The position numbers and the translations under genes were made by a program. Shown here one piece after another: positions 31,757 to 44,387 of a DNA stretch of 64,000 nt; position 1 is the stretch's first letter, and each line of letters starts with the position of its first letter. The notes beneath the pieces are model-generated. The model made no database searches. It saw only the letters and a list, made by a program, of their open reading frames with translations, and was not told the DNA's origin. This DNA comes from Coenobita brevimanus. Lineage: Eukaryota > Arthropoda > Malacostraca > Decapoda > Coenobitidae. Location: assembly GCA_032717465.1 (NCBI GenBank), contig CM064691.1:1924315-1988314 (forward strand). Direction: 5' to 3'.

Positions 31757-32697
31757 TGTTATGTCCCCACCCCATACTGCCACAGGCTCCAACAGCAGTA
31801 GTACAGTACAGGAAGGACGTTGCCCAGTGAGTTGTTGTTCTTATGGTCAGCCTTTAGGTGTGCAGTTCACAAGATCAGCTGAGGCAAAAATAAATACTGT
31901 CTTCTTAGAGTTCACTGTCTTTAGTTTTCAAATAATTCCACTTAATTCTTTCCAACTTCACTGTTCTCACAAGCACTGGAACTATACACACTTTACTGAT
32001 TGCAGTTACACTTTATGTTTAACAACACTTCACAGTTAGTACACTTAATGCTTGCTAACACTTCACTTATTACACAAGTACTGAAAATAATCTTCACTGA
32101 CAGTAATTACAGTTAATACACTTCGCTGTCTTCTCAAGTTCAATGATATACAAACTTCAATAACCCGTCACTGTGTGCCACTGTTTTCACAAGTACCAAA
32201 AATATACAACCTTCACTGACACTGACACTGCAGCAAAACCGACTGCACTTCACACAAACTGACCTGAAACCCGACTAAACTTCAAACCGACTTGACACCC
32301 GACTGAACTTGTAATAATCATTACCCCATCCTTATATAAGCTTGCATTACTCTCGAAACTTCTACTTCTCCAACATTCTAGGACATACTGTCTTGCATCA
32401 GCCCCTAGCAACAACAGTTACCAACTACGAGACATCAAAACATGCTAGAGTTCTCACATTACACAACACTCTAAATCATTAACTATATGAACTTAAATTG
32501 CATGATTTAACAAGCAATCACTTAAATAAAACATTATAAAGAAAAAGAGCACAAAAATTAATGAATGTTTAACTTACGAAATAACTACACTCACAAACAC
32601 CAGGCAAATTGGCAACTCTGACTCGTACCGAACTTACGGTACCAGAAACATCTCGAAAGATCTCGGCTACCTAACTGGCAAATCTCCCTTCATAACA
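31757..32697 (-). repeat. 5' LTR
   Basis: 941 bp. Contains the same TATA-like CTTATATAAG at 32331-32340, which would drive minus-strand transcription. One extra base compared with the 3' LTR lies near 32688. Confidence 0.93.
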
Positions 32698-34357
32698 GTA
32701 CATACAGGAACTGGAAAGTGGCTCAAGGAAAAAGGTGATTATATTCTACACCGATCATATTTTCCATAAGGCCACACCTTCTCCTAACAGGCACCTACAC
32801 TTGGCTACAGTAATATTTTTCTAACTACAGGTACTGAAAAAATAGTGGTTTGTATCATACACTTTTTTCTCTCATGGCTAAGATATATAAAAGGTGGAGA
32901 CAGACCACCAGCAATGCCCATATTTACAGGTGTTTATAAATTACAGATGATCTTCCATGAGTCTTGGATTGTGGCAGACATAGTACAGCTCTTCAGACAG
33001 TTTGACTGGTGTGGAATATATGGTAGTTCACTGTACTATGAATCCCTGATGTGACACACATAACTGAGTATGAAGGATGCAAAAGGACTGCATGCAGTAC
33101 TGTACCCACATCAGTGTAGAAATGTGAAACACTGGTATGGCATGAATGTGGAAAGTCAAGAATGAAAGCACTGAAAGTGGAATTGTTTCATAATGTGTGA
33201 GGTGAACTGATCGGATACAATAAGAAATACAGAAATCTCTAACATTATGAAGTAAAGAAATCACTGATGAAAGGGCAAAGGGGAATATACTTGAATGGTA
33301 TAGTTACACAGAATGGTGAAAAGATTATAAGTGAGTGAGTTTAAAGGTGACAGGAATGATAGGGCAAGATGAAGATGGATGGATATTGACATAAGTGTGA
33401 GAAAAAGATACGGAAGTTGAAGGACTAACATGGGATGAAAACAAATGGTCGTGAGCTGCATTTTCCTTTTAACTTGACACTTAAACAGAATGACTCAACA
33501 CCACAGGTGTATGTGGCATGCATCTATAAAGATTTGTTTCTGTCTTTACTTTCTTAAGACAAATAAACTTTTTTTTTTCCCAGTGAGTAAACTTGCACTC
33601 ACCCTTAGGAAGTGGGATCGGAACATCTCACGATACTGACCAGAGTTGATGAGACGCTGCACTGCTTACTATCTCAAATTAACATGGCACAAAAAGCATA
33701 CAGGTACTGCCTTCCCCCATGGTCATTAATGTCATGCCTGATCATCTAAAACAGCAAATCAGTGATGAGTATTTTATGCTTCCTCCAGGCGGCATGGCTA
33801 TACCCAGTCTTGAGTGGGGTTCTACCACTGCCACTAATTCTGTGCATTCAGACTCAGCATGGCATGGGGAGGGGAGTTCAACATTCCTTCCCTAGAAGTA
33901 GCTTTAGGAAGAGTACTCAAAAAAAAAAAAAAAAAAAAAAAAAGATGAAGGTGTTGCATCTCTCATGTAAGCTGACTGTGAACTCAACTGACATCGTTGC
34001 ACTCTGAAAGGCTCTGGCTCACCAGCATACTGTGAATATATTAAATGCTCATGCGAACTAAATCGTGTGAAGTTGTTGTTGTTGCAATCCCAGGCTCATC
34101 TGGATGTGAAACAAGAAACTGGCCAATTCAACCGATTGCTCCCAGAAGTCTATTGTGTTTAAAGATTGTCTGTGTTATGACAGTAATGCAGGGCTATTCA
34201 AATACTTTAGGAGCAGGGCTGGATTATGAGACTCAGACTGACAGAAGGGCCATACATTTAATTTAGTTCCATTTTTTCCTGTATCTAAATGCTTATACAC
34301 AGAATGAAACAAAAAATTCATACATAAATTGCTTTTACATTTTCAACTAACCATATA
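32698..34357. other. Intron with poly(A) run and S3 tail relic
   Basis: No gene seen. A run of A lies at about 33920-33943. A reversed S3 end (GTTGTTGTTGCAATCCCAGG at 34073) is present at 34063-34110. TAGTACAGCTC and other short AT-rich stretches show no structure. Confidence 0.45.
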
Positions 34358-35435
34358 CAGTACAATCCCAGCTATCCGGTATCCAGACAAACGGAATACT
34401 CAGAAAAACAGGAAAATTCAAGGGCTGGTAAAAATGTCAGTAAGTTATAACTGTGCGCCAATTTGAATGGACCGCCAAACCGCCATTTTATCGTGTCACG
34501 CAAGGCTGGGTGAAGTCGGACTAAGTGAGGTGAAGGCATTTCTGGCTAATGTAAATCCCTAGTAAATCCTCTTAACCACCCCTCCTCTCCCCCTCTTTCC
34601 CCTACTTGAATTCAGTCATCCTCCACACCCTCCAAAAATCACCAGTCTGCTTTTTGCCACCAGACAGTAAACAAGCTCTCTTGCTATTGTGTTCCTCTGA
34701 TAGATGGTAAGTTGTACACTCCAAAATGCCTAAAGTGCAAACTAAACGTAAGCGTATCGTGCTTACCTTGAAACAGAAGCTGGACATATGCAACAGACTT
34801 GAAAAAGGCGAACATTATAAAACACTAATGGCTGAATATAAATGTTAATAGGAATGAAAGTTTACTTTGTTGGAAGAAAAATAAATAAATAATATGCCTG
34901 CATTTCATACGTACATCATTTATTTTATTTTCTGCAAAACAGCTGAGTGGCGGGTGAGGGGTGGAGTGATGGAGGTCAGGTGAGGAAGAAGAAGAACAGT
35001 CGGGGTCAGAAACGTAAACAAAACTCACATGGGGGCACAGGTGTCGTGATAATTCTACAGTGCCGTCTTAACACATCATCATTTCATTAATAAATATTCA
35101 AGCTTTTATTTCTTTATTTTATTTTTCAATTTTTATGAGTACAGTACATATAATGAATACAGTAATTCAGTAAACAATGGACTGGTGCAATTTGCAGTAC
35201 TGCAAATTGCTAGACATTGCACGCACATGCGTTATGACCATGGTGTGTGTTTACAAGGCAGTTTTTCAGGCGGAATCTCTTAGTGTAACCCCTAATGTGA
35301 CTGGTGAGTACCTGAACTGTATTTACTGCTGTGACAGCCTTTGTATAGATTTGACTTGAAAATCAGAAATACGGGAAAAATCTGTAACCGGGAAGGTAAA
35401 TTCCCCAAGCCACCCGGTTAACTGGGATTGTACTG
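34358..35435 (+). mobile_element. pogo/Tigger-like element with transposase N-terminus
   Basis: 1078 bp between TA dinucleotides (34356-34357 and 35436-35437). Inverted ends CAGTACAATCCCAGCTATCC and CAGTACAATCCCAGTTAACC. A 40-codon frame at 34726-34848 starts [20 protein letters not shown] and continues [10 protein letters not shown], the CENP-B/pogo-type N-terminal helix-turn-helix that binds the ends; it stops after MAEYKC. The DDE domain is absent, so it is a deletion derivative. Confidence 0.8.
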
Positions 35436-35997
35436 TAAATAAAAAGAAAAATGCAAAATTTTCTGTTTTTTGTCTGTTTACTTGTTTATTTGAATTCTTC
35501 CAAGTCTTCAAAGGGACAATGAAAAACAACTCAAGGGCCGGATTCGGCCCATGGGCCGCCACTTGAATAACCCTGGTGTACTGCATGAGGTAAGTGTGTT
35601 GTGATGCAGGGACTGCATTACATGTGGGCAGAGTGAATTGTTTGTGAGCTGCATTTTGTGCTGGTATTGTGGCAGGCAGGGGTGGTGACTGCACCACAGT
35701 TTGGCCTGGTGTACAGTAATCTCTCAATTATCCAGCACAATTCAGCCAACCCCTCTGCCGGATATTGCAAAACGCCAGATACAGTACTGCGTTGATACCC
35801 CCAATTGGCTATCCATTTAGCACTGAGCCGGAAAATGTGTCATCATCCTAAGCTATTCATCTCGACCCTCTATCCTAAAAACTTTCCTACAACATTACCC
35901 ATGAGTAAAAGATTAAAATTAAGCATAAAATACAATACAGTACTGAGACAGTACATATGAGGTCTGTTCAGAAAGTACTTTCACTTTAGCCCCCCTC

Positions 35998-36014
35998 CCT
36001 CTCTCTCTCTTTTC

Positions 36015-36053
<39 letters not shown>

Positions 36054-36056
36054 ATA
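35998..36056. repeat. (CT)n-(CA)n microsatellite
   Basis: CT units interrupted by TTTTCC and then about 13 CA units. Confidence 0.9.
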
Positions 36057-36541
36057 TGAAACATGCTCATATGTACACATACACAATCTTTTCTTCACTC
36101 GTATGCACACATACATACTGTACACGTACATACACATGTACACATACTGGGAATGGCCGAGGGGGGGTCTAGCGAACACTGGGTGAACTATAGCCTACAG
36201 TAAAAGCTCGATTAACTGGCATCCGATGCATCGGCACATCTGTATAACTGGAATGCAAATTTGATCCGGCATGGGGTCGAAAATATTCCAGATACCGGTC
36301 TTTTTGTGTGTATTGTAGTGTACACTCACGATCACTAATTTCTGCTCAGGGGTGCCCCCTTCGTACCGCCATATACCCAGGGAAGACGGGAGGGGGGGGA
36401 CGAAACGAGCTCCACCTGCCTCTACCCTAGCTCCCAACCCTCCCCCATATCCCTACCCCTACAAGCCCCCCACTTGTCATTCTTAACTGGCAGTTACATC
36501 TCAGGCTAACCTCATACTTTACACTCATAGTCACATTACTA

Positions 36542-38459
36542 TCTATCTATCTATCTATCTATTGCCAGACGCCTCAATTCCGTTTGGGGTGGCCACAAAC
36601 AAATCGCCTCCAAGTCGCCATGTCCCCCGCCATTTCACTGCCCTGCTCCCAACTCACACCCCCCTCTCTCATATACCTCTCCACCCCATCCCTCCATCTC
36701 ATCCTCGGCCTCCCCCTCCCTCTTCCCCCCTCCACCTCACTCACATACACTCTCTTCGTCAGTCTTTCACCCTCCATCCTCTCCACATGGCCAAACCACC
36801 TCAGTGTGTTCCTCATAACGCTTCCTATCACATCCACATCCACACCACAACGCTCCTTTATATCCTCATTCGTCAGCCTGTCTCTCCACGTGACTCCACA
36901 GGCTCCTCTTAAATAACTCATTTCCACTGCTCTCACTCTTGACTTGTGTCCTTCCAACAATGTCCAAGCTTCACTTCCGTACGTTAGAGTTGGTATCACA
37001 ATACTGTCATGTAGTAACTTTTTCACTTCCATGCTCACTTCCCTGTTTCTTATCACTGCTTTCAAAGAACCAGCTACCTTTCTTCCCTGCTGTACCCTTT
37101 CAAGCACTTCACCCTCCAAACCTCCATCCTTACTCATCACACTACCCAAGTACTTAAACGTACTCACATTTTCCAATTCCTCACCATCCAACCTCGCTGT
37201 ACATTCACTAACTTCACCTCTCTCAAAGACCATCACTTTACTCTTCCCTACATTCACCTTTAGATTCCGTTTCTTACACACTCTCCCAAACTCATCCACC
37301 AAGCCTTGCAGCTCCCCTTCGTCTTCACTCAACAACACAGTATCATCTGCAAACAACAGTACAGGGAGTTTCCAAACACTATCCTCTCTCACCAGGGGCA
37401 CTCCAACATCCACTACTCTACCTTGTACCTCTTTTATTACCCCATCCATGTACAGATTGAACAACCATGGGAACATGACACATCCCTGTTTCAAACCAAC
37501 TTTCAAAGAGAAAAATTCACTTAGTTCACCATCCACACGCACTGCAGCCTTCGCACCATCGTACATACTCTTCACAGCATTCAACAACTTCCCATCTACT
37601 CCATATATTCTTAACACTTTCCACAATCCTTGTCTATCCACCCTGTCATATGCTTTCTCCAAATCCATGAAAGCCGCATACAACTTCTTTCCCTTCTCTA
37701 GAAACTTTTCCACTAAAGATCTAAGAATGAATATCTGATCTACACAACCTCTTCCCTTCCTAAAGCCTCCCTGTTCTTCTCCAACTAATTTCTCTGTTCT
37801 TTCTCTAACTCTGTCTATAAGTATCCTACCATACACTTTTCCTATTATACTAAGAAGACAAATGCCCCTATGATTACCACACACTTCTTTTTCCCCTTTT
37901 CCTTTGTACAAGGGAATAATTATACCTGACTTCCAATCCTCCGGGACTCTACCTTCCTCCCAGGCCAATCTGCACATCTTCCACATCCATTCTACTACTA
38001 TCTCTCCCCCATGCTTCAGCATTTCACCACACACTCCATCAATTCCTGGGGCTTTCCCGATTTAACTTTCTTCATTGCTTCCACAACTTCTATCCTACTG
38101 ATTTCTTCCTGTCTTCTCACCTCCCTCCTTCTCCCAGCCATTCCCCAGCCACTTATACTCGCATTACTTCCATCCTCTACGTTCAACAATTCCTTAAAGT
38201 GTTCTCTCCATCTGCTCACTTTTTCTCCCTTCTCCACTAGTAATCTACCATTTTTATCTTTCACTCCCCTGCTAACTTCACTTCCACCCTGTCTTACTCT
38301 TTTCACTTCTCTCCAGAACATTTTCTTACAGTCCCTCCACTTTACACTCAGATTCCTTCCAAATTCCTCATCCACTCTCTTCTTACTCTCTCTTACTAAT
38401 CTTTTCACCTCTCTCTTCCTTTCCACATATAACTCTCTCTTCCGCCTCTCAACTTCTTC
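36542..38459 (-). mobile_element. LINE B copy with 10-bp target duplication
   Basis: 1.9-kb, 5'-truncated, flanked by CACATTACTA at 36532-36541 and 38460-38469, with the (TAGA)n tail at the left. Two overlapping minus-strand frames (38477-38016 and 38034-36574) need one frame change. The 486-residue frame has GEEQGGFRKGRGC, FMDLEKAYDRV, LKVGLKQGCVMFPWLFN, LLFADDTVLLSEDE and the C-terminal RWFGHVERM. It is the best preserved RT of the family here and lies in the same orientation as the HERC1-like gene. Confidence 0.93.
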
Positions 38460-38670
38460 CACATTACTAATACACAAATATAAAACACTAGGATATGTAA
38501 AAAGTATATAATATGACTATGAACATGCTGCAAGAAGAAATTAATGCATAATAACGTTGAGAATACTACAAAAACGTTAACAACGGCCATCCCAGGCCTC
38601 ATGCGTTGGGTGTTTGCGTGCGTCCATGTCTGTGCCTACGTGTTTGGGTGTGTTTATGTCTGTGCTTTTC

Positions 38671-38835
<165 letters not shown>

Positions 38836-39353
38836 AATGCAGTGCACCCAACACAGGAGGGCTGAGGTGGCCATTGTTAACGTTTTTGTTTTACTGTCAA
38901 CGTCATAATGCATTAATTTCTTGCTGCAACATGTTGATACTGTAGTTATATTATATTCTTTCAACATATCCTAATGTTCTTTGTTTGTATTAGTAGTGGG
39001 ACCAAGAGTGTTAAGCATGAAATCAGCTTGAGAAGTAACTGCTAGTCAAGAATGACGGGTGAGGTGGGGAGTTGGGCAGGGGTATGGGGGATGGTCTTCC
39101 CTGGGTATTCTGAGGTAGGAAGGAGGCATTCCTGGGCAGATATTAGTGAGCGTGAGTGTACCTGTACTGTATCTTACCTGTACTATATCTAATACTGAAT
39201 AATGTGCTTTATGAAATAAAGTCCCAAATTTGGTACTATTTCATTTGTTTGACGTCCTAGAAAATTTCTAAGAGTAACATTCGATTATCCAGAAAATTCT
39301 AAATCCGGAATGGAAGAATCCCCATGTATTCCGGTTAATCGAGCTTTTACTGT

Positions 39354-41227
39354 ATTTCATGGGAGAAAAGAAAGTGCCATTTGGCAACCCTCTTCCAAAC
39401 TGTCCAATTTCGTGCATTGTTGTTGTAAGTACCTAAATAATATACAGTGATGTTAAAGACAGCAGCCTTAATTGAAAAACAATAGAATAAAGTATATTTA
39501 GCTTTTTTTAAACATAAACATAAATGTAACAAAAGTGTTAGCAGTCAGCTGATGAAATAAACAAAAACTAAGCATACACATTTAAATTTCATGGGGCACC
39601 TGACAGCTGTCATGTGCGTAATAAAGTAGTGTCAAACATCTGACCTACTAAATAATGAAACAGACGTCTGCCAGTATCATGTTATTGTGTAATACATTAA
39701 GAGTCTGGTGAATGTTGATGGTGGAGAGTGGAATCTGAAGCAGCTGCTGTTTGCAGATGATACTGCACTGGTGGCTGATTCAGAGGAGAGATTGAGACAG
39801 TTGGTAGAGGAGTTTGGAAGGATGTGTGAAAGGAGGAAATTGAAAGTAATTGAGAATAAGAGTAAAGTGATGAAGTGTACGAGGTTGGTAGATGGTAGGG
39901 GGATGAATATACTTTTGAATGGTGAGTTGCTTGAGGAGGTAGAGTGTTTTAAATATCTAGGGTCACATGTTGCTGTGGATGGAAAAATAGATGCAGAAGT
40001 GAAGTTTAGAATAAATGAAGTAGGAAAGGTGCTGGGAGGAATGAAAAAAGTGTTTAGATGTCGTTTGCTTAGAATGGATGTAAAGAGAAGGCTGTTTGAG
40101 GGTGTTGTGGTACCGACTGCATTGTATGGGGCTGAAACATGGAATATGGGTGTAGCAGAGAGGAAAAGTTTGAATGTAATGGAGATGAGGTGTCTGAGGA
40201 GTATGTGTGGAGTGACGCATATGGATCGAGTGCGGAATGATGAAGTGCGAAGGAGAACTGGAGTTGTTCGGGAGATGGCTCGTAGAGTTGAGCAGAGGGT
40301 GTTGCGATGGTTTGGGCATATAGAGAGAATGGATAATGAGCAATTGGTGAAAAAGATAACTAGATCTGATGTGAGAGGTGTAAGGCTGAGAGGAAGACCA
40401 CGAATAGGATGGATGGACAGTGTGAAGAGAGCGCTGGATGCGAGAGGGATGTCTGTTGAGCAAGGAAGAGTGGCTGTGCATGACAGAAATGGGTGGAGCG
40501 GAATTGTGAATGAATAAGTGATGACGCAGCCCTGAGGGGATATTCTCCCACATTTGGTCAGATAAGCTATTTCAGGTCAGGTGCAGGTAAGGGGATGAGT
40601 CTGTTATGATGTGGCAGGGGTAAACCAGCTCTGCTGTTGGGCCCTGCTGCGGATGTCACTGATTGCATTGCGCAGTTGATCCTTGTGCAGTGTGGTGCGG
40701 TGAGGATCTGTCCGTTCTCCCCTTTGGGGCTAAGATGCGAATGAATGTGTTTGAATGGATGAGTAAATGGGGAGTGTGTCGTCCTGTCTCGGCTACCTCC
40801 CTTTCCTTGGGGGAAGCAGCCTAGGTATATGTATGTATATATGCACATTAAGAGAAGGTAGATATAACTTTTTATAGTATTTTTAAATAATTACTGAGAA
40901 CGAAACGATGTCACAGATGATAATTATTATGTTGGCGCTACAGAGTTACTCAGATGACCAATTGCAAAGGAAAATGCGAGTCACCCTGACTGACTCAACA
41001 ATGCTTGCACATGACCACACCTACAGTAGGCCTATGCTCCCTACAGCCTTGCAAATTGTAAGTAATGATGTTAAACGCATCACCCAAGCTTTCTGTAAGT
41101 TTGATAAATTAGACAGTTCTTAACATCACTGTATATTATCTTGCTACTCACAGCAAGAATGCATGAAATTGGACAGTTAGGAAGAGGGTTGCCAAACGGC
41201 AATTTCTTTTCTCCTGTGAAATAGGCT
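39354..41227. mobile_element. MITE-like element with ~105-bp inverted repeats
   Basis: 39358-39460 and 41105-41222 are inverted repeats sharing GGAGAAAAGAAA, GGCAACCCTCTTCC, AACTGTCCAATTT and ATAATATACAGTGATGTTAA. Its left end touches the right end of the inner foldback. A LINE F copy occupies the middle (39700-40848). Superfamily not assigned. Confidence 0.65.
39700..40848 (+). mobile_element. LINE F (RTE-like) 3' half
   Basis: A 269-residue frame (39708-40517) with no internal stop: LLFADDTALVADSEERL with both catalytic Asp, FKYLGSHVAVDG, ALYGAETWNMG, MCGVTHMDRVRNDE, RWFGHIERMDNEQL and GRPRIGWMDSVKRAL. These are RTE-type RT end and C-terminal motifs but clearly not LINE B. A 3' UTR of about 330 bp ends in GTATATGTATGTATAT. 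It is 5'-truncated, so inactive, but the coding part looks young. Confidence 0.87.
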
Positions 41228-41849
41228 ATACCAAGCCAGACAGCGCGGTGCCACTGGGCCATTGCCGCCCGGGAGGGCGAAAACGTTTGCGCGGCCGTGA
41301 CACAAGCATTTTATCCAGATAAAATGTAAAATGTACATATAAATGGTTTAATATAGGTAGATCACAGCATCAGAGTTAAGGATTGTCAGGATAATGGACG
41401 TCTGGATAAATGGGGAATTACTATATACTGTTTATGAGTGTGAACCCCCCAGTACTGTTTCTCCCCACTGATGCCAACAATTGGTGAGTACATACAATAG
41501 TACACTGTACAGTATTGTACTACTGTACTGTATCATTACCATACTGTTTTTATATGCTTAGTTTTCATCTTTTACTTATGGTAAAGTTTTTAAGATACAG
41601 GGTTGATATGGACAAAATCATGATATCTGGCTCAAAGACAAATGTTACAACAGATATGCAATATCCGGCATTTCACTTCACCCCGAGTAGGGCTTGGCTG
41701 AATTACCATGGATGATTGAGAGTTTACTGTGGTTACATCTTAAGTTACTTGAATGTCAATTGCTTAATGCTTTAACAGTGACACAAATCAGGTAACTGAA
41801 ATATTTTAGGAGACTGCTGCCTACAAAATGAATCTGCTTTTGCTAAATA

Positions 41850-42765
41850 CAGTGGGCTCGCACAGTATGCGAGTGACCAGAAATAATAAAACAAAAAACC
41901 TTGACTGTGCAAGTTTTGCCCACAATACATGAGGCAGAGGCAAGGAGTGGCACAAAAATGACATTTTCCCTGACTACGTGACCCCCACCCCCACACAATG
42001 CACCCATCGTAATGTCATTCATGATGTAGATGTGCAGAAATTCCCTGGCATTCTACTAGTGTGATGGAGGGCGGCACACAACTGTCTATGTCAAGGATAA
42101 GCAAGATCCTTGCTGCTGTGGATAAGCTCAAAGAAGAGGTGAGGGAACACGAAATCAGCCACCAGAGAATGGAGGAGGTTCTCATCAATGTCGACAAAGC
42201 CTTCTGCTTCTACACAGACAGGCACAGCCAAAAAATTAACAGGAGGAGGCAGACGCTCATAACAAGTTACACACGGTGGCCCCAAGAAAGTGAAAGTGAG
42301 GAACCAGCTACATCGTCTGATTCTGTTCCTGCACAGGAAGAAAAGGATGCAATGTCAGTTATGTCAACATCGGACTTCGAGGGATTTTGGCCAAAGTGAC
42401 TGAGTTAGAGGCTCGTGGGGAAGGTGCTCATGAGGAGTCTGAGGACGGAAGTGTTGGTGCAGAGGAGGGTGTAGCACTGTAAGTGTTGCCGCGTCTCGGA
42501 ACGAAACCGTTATTAAGTCCATCAGGCCTGTTGTCTATTGTTGTTAAGGTGACTGACCATATTTTTGTTACTGTAGCTATATCTGCAGCATACATCTGAA
42601 AAAATTTCCCTTTATTATGTCTCTAAGGGTAAAAATATGTCAAGGTATGAGCAGGTACCGCCCATATGTAATTTTTCCTACATGGTTATGTATTCACAGT
42701 GTGCAATATCACAGTGCGCGAGGACCAGGACTGCCCATCCACTCACGTACTGTGCATGCCCATTG
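41850..42765. mobile_element. pogo/Tigger-like element with unknown 112-aa frame
   Basis: 916 bp between TA dinucleotides (41848-41849 and 42766-42767). Inverted ends CAGTGGGCTCGCACAGTATG and CAATGGGCATGCACAGTACG. A plus-strand frame at 42061-42399 begins MEGGTQLSMSRISKILAAVD, is helical and charged, has ITSYTRWPQE in the middle and a Ser/Glu-rich end. It may be the C-terminal part of a transposase, but I could not match it to the DDE domain. Confidence 0.6.
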
Positions 42766-43319
42766 TATTAGTAAAAATCATCAGCTACTAACATTCGACA
42801 AGTGCTGCTGCATGGTTACAGGATATTTACTGTACACTACAATACACTCTCTCTACACTGGGTCAATAAGGAAGAAGCCTGATCTGATAAAGGTGATAAT
42901 CTAATAAGTCCAACGGTCCCCCCCTGAAGTGAAATTTCAAGAACATAATGGAAAATAAATCAGTAAAATAGCATATTCCAATACTAATACAATACTGTAA
43001 TGAAAACAATACCCATTTTACACTATCTTGGCCCATAATTTCACACCCTTGTCATTGCACTTCATACCAAGCCCACTCTGGTAGGAAAAACCGCCACCAA
43101 TGTTGCTGGCTGCGTTCTCAGTCACCCAATGCGCAGAAAGTGACGTGGCAGGCTTGTGTCACATGGCCTGTGTATCAGATAGCATACGATAAGGGCAAAA
43201 AAAAAGTTCAGTGAGACCAAAGTTGTCTTGGAAGTCCATGTGGTTTTTTTCCCATTTACCAGACAGTATCTGTTATGTGTGACAGATTGTCCACAGACCC
43301 TCAAAGTGTTTGTTAAATT

Positions 43320-44249
43320 CGATATCCGGTCGCCTTTCCATTCAGGTCCCACAACGTCCATCTCAGCAGCTACTTCCACAAACAAGGGATGAGGCTATGG
43401 CAAACCTAATGTCTGACTTGGCTCGTATCTCTAACTGGGGTAAAAATAATCTTATTGTTTTTAATGCATCAAAAACTCAGTTCTTACACCTATCAACATG
43501 ACATAATCTTCCACAAGAGTACCCACTAATGTTTAATAATATCCAGCTCAACCCTGCATCATCCTTGAACATGCTTGGAGTTTCATTCACTCAGGACTTA
43601 TCTTGGAAAAATCATATTGCATCTCTTGTAAAATCTGCTTCCAGAAGATTAGGTGTGCTAACCTGACTCCGTACCTTCTTTACCCCTGCACAGTTGACTT
43701 TATACATGGGTTTTATTCACCCTTGCGTAGAGTACAACTCTCATGTGTGGGGAGGCTCCCCACATACAGCCCTTCTCAATAGGGTGGAGTCAAAGGCTTC
43801 ATCTCATCAACTCTCCTTCTCTTACTGGATCCCTTCAACCTCTGTCTCTTCACCACACTGTTGCAGCTTTATCTATTTTCTGTCGTTATTTCAATGGTCA
43901 CTGCTCCTCTGAACTGTATGCTTGCATCCCTCCACCTCTACGACAGACGCGAAGCACCCATCTAGCAACAAACTCTCATCCCTTTTCTGTCCAACTCTCT
44001 AATGCAAGAGTTAACTGTTACTCCCAGTACTTCATTTATGCAACAGGTCAACTCTGGAAATGTCTCCCTCTGTCTGTATTTCCTATTTCCTATGATCTCC
44101 AGTCTTTCAAATGCAGTGTGTACAGGCATCTCAAAATGAACAGATCTTGAATTTGGCTCTCTTTTGTATTGTTTTTGTTTTTCTCTTGGAAGGAATGGTT
44201 TGTGGGCCCCTGGCCTTTGGCTCCTTCTTTCTTGCATTAAAAAAAAAAA
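43320..44249 (+). mobile_element. LINE D (Jockey-like) 3' part with poly(A)
   Basis: Same family as 13692-14908, plus strand. Starts inside the RT (SGRLSIQVPQRP), then MSDLARISNWGKNNLIVFNA, MGFIHPCVEYNSHVWGGSP, and NSPSLTGSLQPLSLHHT, with frame breaks, and ends in an A-run at 44239-44249. The catalytic box is missing. Confidence 0.85.
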
Positions 44250-44387
44250 TGGGGTATGGTAATGGGAGGGTTTGTATTTTCACTCACCAAAGAACTTAAG
44301 AATTATATCACACAGCTTTGTAAAGCTGTATAATGTCTAGTTTTCAATGCCATGACTGTCTATGAGAATGCACAAAAGACTCTTATT

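Larger units (their letters stand above)
27957..32697 (-). mobile_element. Ty3/gypsy-like LTR retrotransposon, internally deleted
   Basis: 4.7-kb element on the minus strand. Two LTRs of 940 and 941 bp share TGTTA...TAACA ends and differ at about a dozen positions by eye. In order from the 5' LTR (right): primer-binding site, gag-like coiled coil, a gag fragment fused to the pol end, integrase, polypurine tract, 3' LTR (left). Protease, RT and RNase H are missing. Flanks are GTAA (27953-27956) and GTAC (32698-32701), a possible 4-bp duplication with one change. It cannot move on its own but might have been mobilised in trans. Confidence 0.92.

Noticed and set aside
36562..38511. Plus-strand Pro/Ser/Thr-rich frames over the minus-strand LINE B copies (also at 45818-47034, 47202-48379 and 57329-58898)
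   Set aside because: They recur wherever LINE B is antisense and follow its codon composition; they are shadows.
41400..41443. A further pogo-like end (reverse strand CAGTATATAGTAATTCCCCA)
   Set aside because: No partner end in the window, so element limits cannot be set.
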